The position numbers and the translations under genes were made by a program. This document shows, one piece after another, positions 55,265 through 64,000 of a stretch of DNA of 64,000 bases. Numbering within the stretch: position 1 is the stretch's first letter; each line of letters starts with the position of its first letter. The stretch comes from Setophaga petechia (taxonomy: Eukaryota > Chordata > Aves > Passeriformes > Parulidae), in assembly GCA_024362935.1 (NCBI GenBank), contig JANCRA010000007.1:21415003-21479002 (forward strand), written 5' to 3'. The notes under the pieces are model-generated. The model was not told where the DNA came from. It did no database searches and worked only from the letters and a program-made list of their open reading frames with translations.

Positions 55265-58200
55265 CTAAATGTGATTGACAAAAACCGAAAAGTTACGCTA
55301 TTCATAGCTCAGTTGTCCATTTCTATTAATATTCCCCCACATTTTTCAGTTTATATAACTCAAAGAGAATAGATGTCTGTCTGAAGATTGTCAGTTGGCA
55401 GAGTGAATAATGTACTATTTTTCTAACACTAAGCATAGCAGTTTTAAAAGCACGTTTAATTTGGTAACAAAAAAAATGTAATTGTAAGAAAGGCTAGTTT
55501 AAAAAATCTTCAGTTACAAGAAAAAAATTAATTGTTCCTGTCTTTCTTCTGTGATAGAACATTTTCAATCTTGAAACAAATATGTTGTGAGTGATCATCA
55601 AATTCTATTTGATAGAAAAAGCAGAGGGCTCAGCTGCTCCTATAGCACATTATCACTTCTATTGACAACACAGCCTGTTATCTGCAACACCAAACTCTGC
55701 CTCTCCAGGATGACATATTTTTACTTTTCACATCTTTTCCCCCTAATTACCTGGAATAGACAAAACCAAACCTCTTGTGTTTACAGCTTGCAAGTCATCT
55801 GATGCTTCTGCTCTTCCCTCAAAATACAGGGATTTAACCAGCAGATCTGTTTCCACAGTAACTCTGTATTTAGTGAAAGATTCCAATCATCTATTTGTAG
55901 AACAATTAATTTCTTCCTTGTTCAGTTCTGAATGAGAAATAAAGTCTGTCTTTATGTATATATTCACACAACTATCTAGATACTCAAATTATGACTGGAG
56001 TTTCGAGTATTCACTATTCCCTTACTATCAGAGGGTTGATCAGAGCTCTCTAATGAGTGCCAAGTTTATGCTTTAGTTATTGGGCAGTATGAGGTTAATT
56101 ACTGAGTATCAATCTAGAACCTGTTCACACAGTGCAATTAAAATAGTTCATTCCAGCTTTATGATAAAAGCACTCCTCCAAGAACTGCAACAATACCACA
56201 CCAGACCTCACACAGCAGTGAAGCTCACCTAGAACAGCCTGGCAGAATAAAAATAGAGGTATCCTGGACAACCTGTCCTCATAACCACACATCCTTGGTT
56301 TGAGCACACACAGGAAATAACAAATGCCTCGTACCTGTTAGTCTGTTGCTACTAATTACATTTCATATAAATTGCCTTTGACATTAGTTCAAATAACATA
56401 AAAAGAAAAAAAACCACCAAAACCTCTTTCCAACATCACTGGATTTTGTATTTTCTTTGGCATGCTTAAATGCACTTAATCCTGAGTTTATCTTAATGGG
56501 TTCACAATACAATAGGAATTGCAGTGCAGGGCCAAGGTAATACCAAAACCCAAATACTCTCATAACTGGAGGTATCAGATTAAGTATTCATTAGATTTAA
56601 AATAATTATAACTTTTTAGACACAATTCTGCTATCTGCCATCCCAGAAATAATTCTCTTCCTACTACTAAAATAGGTCAGCTTATTTCAATCTTTGTAGA
56701 TTAAAACTAAAGTTTCAATTGCTATGATTTACTAGTTAGAAAGTTGTTTTAAAGTCCCAAAAATTAAATAGATATATGAAATCCAGCAATTTTGTCTGAT
56801 CATACAGACAAGGAGAAAAAAGCTTACAGATCCAACACTTCAGAATCCCTGATAGTGGACTAGCCATGAGAAACATACCAGGTACCTCATTAGTTGCCAG
56901 TATTTTTTCTCCAGTACTTTTGGCAGTAATAACCCAACCTGATTTGCAGCAGTCACTATTTTTCAATACAAAACACAGTGGCTTTGAGAAGAACCACTGT
57001 TTGCTCCAACTCGCCTGTTCTCACCCCTTCCACTCTTCTGCTCTCTGTGAAACTTTGGTGTTCCATACTCAGGTTTGTCATTTAGTACCACATGCTCCTT
57101 TAATTATCAGATTATCTTTTTTTATCTCAAAATCAAGCACCATGTGTAACTGTGACCACTTCCCCAGCTAGAACTCTTCATGAGTCAAAACAGGAGGAAA
57201 CCACTAAGTCAGCCTACCCTCAAAAACTCAACCTGAATTCCAGACGTAGTTACAACACTACATCTCCACTCCTAAAACCCACAACTTTCTGAAGCTGTGT
57301 AACCTGCAAAATACAGCTTGTTTTCTTGGAGCTTTCTTTAACCTACAGTGTGCTTGGTTTGGAATTTGTTATTTTAAACTGTAATCTGCTTAACTTACAC
57401 ACAAATGCAAACCAAACAAAAAAAATCTTTCACTTGTCTGACATCACTACAGGAAGGTTTCAGCTTTCAGCTCCAGCAAAATACATGGAAACAGGATTAG
57501 CAAACACAGCCAACATCTGACTAACAGTAGTGCTGGTCACACTAATCATTCTCTTTTCCTCCCGCAGAAGGATGCAAAACTCCCAAACTGATAATGTTTT
57601 GGAGCAATTAAGATTTTCAAATTGAGTGTTGGTGTTGCTGCAGCAGAGTATGGCAGAGCCTGAATTCTGCATGAGTTGGAAGGGTAGCACTGAAAAAGTT
57701 GTCTGTGATCAGCAGTGCTAGTTGGTTTGTTTTTCAAATTAAAGCTTTCAGTCTGGGTTTCATTAAGAATGGAAAAAAAACATAAAAATCCCAAACTAAT
57801 TATTTTGAGTACCTGCAGTTTAAAAAGGAAGTTTCCTAAGTTCTGACAAGGTTTTCATTTTCAGAGCAAACTAGCAGTCTCTAAACAAGTTACTAAAGCC
57901 AAAGAGAACCAAGTTTTCTAGTGGCATGAGGTTCTCTGCTTCTCATGCTAGACAGTGCTGTAAGCAGGGCACCACGGGCCTCACACCATTCCCAGAAGTG
58001 TGAAGCAATGTGGTAGAGTGAGATGTTCTACAATGCAGATAAAGTTTTTAATAAAAATCTGTCAACTCCATCAAAAAAATTGTTCTAAGCCTATGGAAGA
58101 CAAAAGCAAACAACAGAAACACAAGGAATACTTTGGGGAAAAAAAAAGATTAAAACAAAAAATGTTTATAAATTATTAAGAAAAATAATTGTAAATTATT

Positions 58201-61200
58201 ATGAAAATTTAAATACCAATGCACGCTAAAAATTAAAGATATCTCTAAAACTACTTCTGCTGCAATCAGAACTTAAAAATACCAAGTTCTTCACTTTTAA
58301 TTCTTAAACAATGGTTCAGATCCTTGTCATCCTCCAATCCCATGTTAACTACTTCTCATCAATGGGACAGCAACCATACACACCTTTGATATGAACTCAT
58401 GCTGTGTGAGCTAGCACAAAGCACTACCTTGCTCAAAGAGATAAATAATTTCTTCCTCTCACTTTAGAAATTCAAGATTTTTCTAGTCTCTGTTGAAGAG
58501 TATCAGAAAGACACAACTGAGAGCAACAAGTCAAGGTTCTTATGATCAGCACTCCACTCAATTTTTTCCTCTAAGAAACACCTTTTACACTGAGTCCATT
58601 AGAAATGTTTCTGACACAGACATCAATGCAGGTGCTTAAGAAGAGGCATCCACTACCATCTGAGATGCTTCACCTCCAGAAGAGCCACCACACCTAGGTG
58701 GTGGCACTCCCCAGGTACCACAGTGATTCCATCTTCTGGTCACCAGTTTTGCACATTCAGCATTGAACCAAGCCAGACATGACCCTCACCCAGGCACAGG
58801 AGGCAAATGCTGCAATAAATGACATGTTGTGTTCCTCATGCTGGTCTGCAGATCTTTGCTGCTGCCCCAAACAGAGGGCTGATCTCCATTTGAAGGGGCA
58901 GTTGTCATACTAGTTAAAGTGAACTCTATGGCACTCCTGTGGAAACAGGATTTGAGAGCCCTTCAGCTCCAGAGGCACTATAAAGCTAGTAGCTGCATAA
59001 TTAATGTCAAGATACAGGTGTAAGCAACAGTCTCTTCAAAATGTTTGCTAAAGAACACATGTGCAGCTGCACTGTATAAAGATCCCAACTGTCCCAGTGT
59101 AAGTGTTCTGGCTGGACTGGGTGCCCACAGGACTTCAGATGATGAAACTTTCCATTTGCTGCTTTCAGTGACTGGAGGCTTAAAAGGAACAGTGACCTGA
59201 TCACTGCTGCCCATGAAACAATCTGTTTGGACTTTACATCTCTGTGCCCCAGCATGTTAAACTGTCCTGAGAGTAATCTCTAATAGTAAAGGACATCTGG
59301 TATGAACACCTTGCAACTACCTCTGCATATCCTCCAAGCCATTAAAACTGTGTGACTGTAGAAAAAATCCTCAGTGGCATAGTTCCTGGAACAGTAATGT
59401 CAAGCTCTGCCTAGAGCTCTCTGAAAAGCTGCTAGCTAGCACCCATCAGAAGGCAAGGCAATCCTCTTAGGAGTTGATATTTCCAACATCCAGAAAACTT
59501 CCTCCCAGGCACTATTTCTTAATACAGAAATAGCCCAGACACCTTGAAAACATCCCCAAATTAAACTTTAGACTTGACAAGGGTGAAATTCAACCTAAGT
59601 TCTAACGGAGTCTGACTTTTCTTGTTGACCTGACAGCCCTCTGCTGTCACTTCATCATTTGGTCAAATCCCAGCTTGGTCAGCTCTTAACACTCACTCTC
59701 ATGAACAGTTAAGTAACCAAATAAGCAATGTTCAAATATAGAATCAGCCAGTAAGAGGAAAAAAAACCCACTCAACAGAATTCAGAAGTGCAATGATACA
59801 TAAAGAATGGATTGTGATTTTGCTTCTCCTAGGTGTGCAAACAGTTATGAAGGTGGGACAATGGACAATGAAGAAATCTTGTTTCCTACACAGCAGCTGA
59901 AGTAACATCTGGAATGAAACAACAGCTCCATGACCACACCAGGTCACAGCACCATACACTGCATGCGGAATCCAACCAAATGCTAAAATTAGTATAATTA
60001 ATTCCATATGGACTATGTATTCCATGAATGACCTACAACTTCATGCTGTACAAGTTTTACTTGTTAACTATTACATATGTATCTACAACTAACAATGCAC
60101 TCCAAAATGGGACCAATTACATTACAAAACCTGGGAGAGAGAATTGCAAGTTGAAGCAGCTGTCAGGACAGACTAATACAAGATGTGTATCAGTAAGTTA
60201 CAAAGTGAACACCTCAGTTACTATCCAAATTCCATCTGCTGGAGCAGCTTGGCATTCTTATCACATATAATCCTGACTTTCAATTTTCACTTCAGTCCAT
60301 TAGAAAAGTGTGTGTGAGAAACTGAGAGCTCTGTCTCATTTGGGCAGCAGTACAATGCCAGCTCTGCTTCCACCCTTCCTATGAGTGTATAAGCCCTCCC
60401 ACAAAGAGCAGCACAGAAGGCAGTCCACGGTTCTGATCCTCAAGTTAATCTCCACCAGCAAGGGAAGAGTTACATTATTCTTCCCCCCTTTTGAGTCTGA
60501 ACTCCCTTAAGCACATTGGTTATAGAACATCTATTCTAATGCTTTGGGCATAGGCCTTCAAGCAGCAGTGAACTCATACTTGCTCAGGTTAACGCCTGCT
60601 TTTTTTATGCAAGAGCAGTCATGAAGTAATAGCTTCCACAGAAGCTAAAAGCTGAATTCTTCATACAGAAAGTCTGTGATAACCTCAAAAAATTTTCTAA
60701 AAGATATTCAGTGCATATAAGAGATTCTGGATGCAGTATTCAATTTGAAATGTTCCAACAGTAATGATGCCAGCCAGTGCAGCATGTGTTCTTGGGAAGT
60801 CACAGCCCTACACTTCCAAAGCTGAGAGCAATGCATGAGGCCTGTTTAGCTCACAAGAGATTTACTCTCACAGTCTTTTGACATTATTGTTTTTAAAATA
60901 AAAACTAGGTTCCTAATCTACATATTACAATTCATACTCAAATTCAAGTAAACAAAACCACTGAAAACTCTAGAAAACAGTATTAATCTTACACAGATCA
61001 AACCAAGAATGGGTTGCAAGAGCAGCAAATAATGCTCTCAATATTTCTGTAAGAAACTGTCTTGAATATACCCTGAAGAGGTTGCTTTAAGGGTGTTTCA
61101 GGGAGAACTTAAAGGATACACTAACTAAAATAAAATTGTTTACTCTTAATGTACCTTACCAGCCTCCTAATTTTGTTACATTTTAAAAGTACATTGTTTT

Positions 61201-63618
61201 TCCCTCATACTGCAAAGGCACTCAAAACAGGAGAAAGGCATTAACACCTTGGTGCTAGAATAACATGAGGTGCCTTTGAACACATTAAGAAACTGGAAAA
61301 AAGTTTTATTAGATACTGAAGGACTATCACCATTTTATTACCTACTGAAACTCTACCATCCTGAGTAATCTAAGAGTTGTCATCCTCTTAGAAGTATTAC
61401 TTTTCCTTCTGAAGTATCTTGAAAGATCACTGGTGAGCCACTGCAATCGTTCTTGGATCATGCACTTTGTAGGAATGAAGCTGAACCAAAACTTTTCACT
61501 TCCTTTTTTCCTTCTCAGTTCCACTATCAAAAACATTGGGATTTTTTTTATTAGCTATGCAAACATTATACTACTTCATCTGTAAGATAATGTTAAGTGA
61601 CAGAGATCGGTGACAGAAGCTAAGGCCTACCAAATGACACATTCCCAGAAGGAATACCAACCTTCCCACCCACCTACCCCTGCTTCTGGAGGATGGTGTT
61701 CATTAGTCTCTCCAGCATAAACTACCAAAGAGATGAACATGTACAGTGCAAATATTCTGCAACATCTTTTGGGATGAGGCATCTACTGTTTCACCTTATG
61801 TCTGTTTTCTAGAGCCTCAACACAAATGTTTTATAGAAGGAGGTCTTCAATCCATGTAACATAAAATGCAGAATTAAATATCAGTCTTTTTTGTCAATAG
61901 GTTACAATTGGCTACAATTATTTTAAGATGACCTTACTAATAGCAAAGCTGCAATTTCTCAATCTAATATGGAGGTATTTCAAAGCATTCCCTATGGTTT
62001 TTTGGATCTCCCTCAACAGATGAGAGTTTTTTAAAAAGGTTTTCAGTTGACAAAAAAGCAAAAACTAAACTTTCTGGGAAAACAACCACCTGATAATTTA
62101 TTGGTTTAAGAATGTAAAACTTCTCCAACCCTCACTTCCAAAAAAAGATATTCTTAAAATAGCTGTTCCAAAATAGAACTACCCCTAATGAAGTGATTGT
62201 TAAGAGTAATGCTTGGTACGCAGTCCACAAGGACTGTGGGCTTTTCAGAAAGATTAAATTAAGTCAGCCTCTTCCTCACTCTCCAAACTTGTATAGGTAA
62301 AGAGGCATTCAACAATGAAATATTACAGCAGTCCATAAAAAAACTAACTATAACTACCTAGAGGAAAAGTGGAATTAGAACAGATGATGGACCAGCTAAA
62401 CTGAACAAAAAATAGTTATGTGGTTATATACACAAGTGCACAAACAATTATTTGTAATATGTCTGAAAGGAAAGGACCTTTGAAGTTCAATGCTCTGAAG
62501 TAAAAGGTGAAGAAAGCTATCTTTGTTTGCAAAACCAGCACTGACACTGTATCAGTCTTCCTATGGTCCAGCAGCAGAAAGGAAACTCAACTTACCAGGA
62601 GCTGCTGTCTAACTTCAAAGGGAAGAGACAGACAAAATTTACACATTATCACTTCTTACAATTATATAAACACTGGCGCTCACCAGGAATAGTTAAGATG
62701 TTACAGCACTGCAAAACATGTATTCTTTTACCTAAGTTACACGTGAAGCTGAAACGACTCAGAACCAACTCACCAGTATTACAGCACCTCTACTGACGTT
62801 CAGTACCTTGTGCTCAATTGTGCAACATTTGGATACTACAACTATCATCTGAAGCAATATATAACAATACTATTAACACACCAACTTTCAATGCTTCACA
62901 CTGAATCTTAGAATGAGCCACATCTAGTTTTACTTTCAGTTCCCAAAAGGTGTTAAGTAAATCTCTGTACTGCTGCTTTCCACTAAAGCAGCCTTGGTAA
63001 CTGAAATGGAAAGCAGCCTTTAGAGCAGCCACAGCCCCAGCACACGGCTGAAAAGCTCTATCTTGATATTCCTGTTAGCCCCCATATCACATGTGCATTA
63101 GCAAAGTTGGTTAAGCAGACTGACCAGACCTAATGTAATTAGACAACTCCTCTACTTTACATGATGACTTATTTTAACATACACGGTAATCTTGTTACAG
63201 CAATCCTTACTACTTCCACGTTCTTATGGACAGATTCGGGGGATGAGAAAAAGCCACAATAAACATATAACAAATTGATAAAAAAATAAGAGTAGAATAA
63301 AACAAAGGGATACTTTGTAGAAACTACAAAGCTTAAAATAAAACACCTGCTACTAGAAGTCCCTAAAAGGTGCATTGCTGCCATTATTTTTGATGAAGAA
63401 TCGATTTCCATTATAAATGTGCACACCTTTACTTTACTACATGGAATTGCAAACTTATTCACACAGAGCTACTGAAACAGAATTTACTTTTGTGATAGCA
63501 CTTTGGAAGTACAGATACTATAACACGTGACTTGGAGCTAATCTATCACAAGCTTAATTTGGATTTATGGTTTCCTTTCAATTATCCTGTTCGGAAGCTT
63601 AACCCGCCCGTTTCACAT

Positions 63619-63662
<44 letters not shown>

Positions 63663-64000
63663 AAAAGGAAAAACAACCCCAGGAATTTGTGCTCAGCATT
63701 TTTTATAAAACAGCGCTGTTAAGACACACCTCTGTATCTGTGAATGCTTTAAACGCTGGCACACCCCAGAGCACATGTGTGCAAGCAGATACTGCCCAGC
63801 ATTTTGAGGCAGAGCCAGAATATACGGATCACTTTTCTCCATGAAAGCCTGTTTTATTTTGGTTACTTTACAACTAAGGGCTCTGAAACGCAAAAACAGT
63901 TTCTTGCCAGTTTCTGGGACTCAATATCCTAATTTCCTACACCCTAGCAGTTTAAACACCCTAGGAAAGACTGGCCAACAAAACGAAGGTGTCGAATTCA
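55265..64000 (-). other. BTAF1: BTAF1 intron 1 (partial)
   Basis: At least 8.7 kb upstream of exon 2 with no start exon, no CpG island and no convincing exon on either strand. Open frames up to 101 codons look like chance. A 32-base A run sits near the right edge. The promoter and exon 1, expected to encode MAVS and part of Arg, must lie beyond the window. Confidence 0.8.
63614..63668. repeat. (CA)n/A32 simple repeat in BTAF1 intron 1
   Basis: A short CA run leads into 32 consecutive A (63,629-63,660) and a further A-rich stretch. On the transcribed strand this is a T32 tract. Confidence 0.95.

Noticed and set aside
58693..58712. CCACCACACCTAGGTGGTGG palindrome-like string
   Set aside because: Only the central 10 bases are a perfect palindrome; such short ones are expected by chance in 64 kb.

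Overview
This is vertebrate nuclear DNA, most likely from a bird and probably a passerine. Almost every coding segment is a short exon flanked by GT...AG splice sites. The interspersed repeats are CR1 LINE 3' ends, an ERVL-type LTR fragment, and a SINE with a tRNA-Ile-like head and a CR1 tail. There are no bacterial operons, CRISPR arrays or prokaryotic signals.

One protein-coding gene dominates. BTAF1 (TBP-associated factor 172, the vertebrate Mot1) lies on the minus strand between about 23.46 kb and the right edge. All exons after the first can be read: 37 coding exons (numbers 2 to 38) from 55,264 down to the stop codon at 24,911. Every junction keeps frame, and the exons add up to 5,521 coding bases, about 1,844 residues if exon 1 supplies 5. 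The first exon (start codon and promoter) is not in the window, so intron 1 is longer than 8.7 kb. The protein is a long HEAT-repeat N-terminal half that grips TBP, followed by a complete Swi2/Snf2 ATPase with all visible helicase motifs intact. It uses ATP to strip TBP from DNA.

Layout: 1-1,375 looks like the end of a 3' UTR on the plus strand. From the known CPEB3-BTAF1 tail-to-tail gene order it is probably CPEB3, but no CPEB3 codons are present. 1.4-23.4 kb is a gene-free spacer with a few CR1 remnants, an isolated CpG-rich island at 17.3-17.8 kb and a TA-rich stretch beside it that resembles a conserved enhancer. 23.46-24.91 kb is the BTAF1 3' UTR. 24.9-55.3 kb holds BTAF1 exons 38 to 2. 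55.3-64 kb is intron 1.

I did not find a previously undescribed biological system. The most interesting observations are: a textbook U12-type (minor spliceosome) intron between BTAF1 exons 24 and 25; overlapping splice donors at exon 5, of which only one keeps frame; a tRNA-Ile/CR1 composite SINE in intron 3; a 17-bp hairpin in intron 8; and the orphan CpG island in the spacer. Exon limits were placed by eye from splice consensus, frame continuity and recalled similarity to vertebrate BTAF1; no alignment was run.
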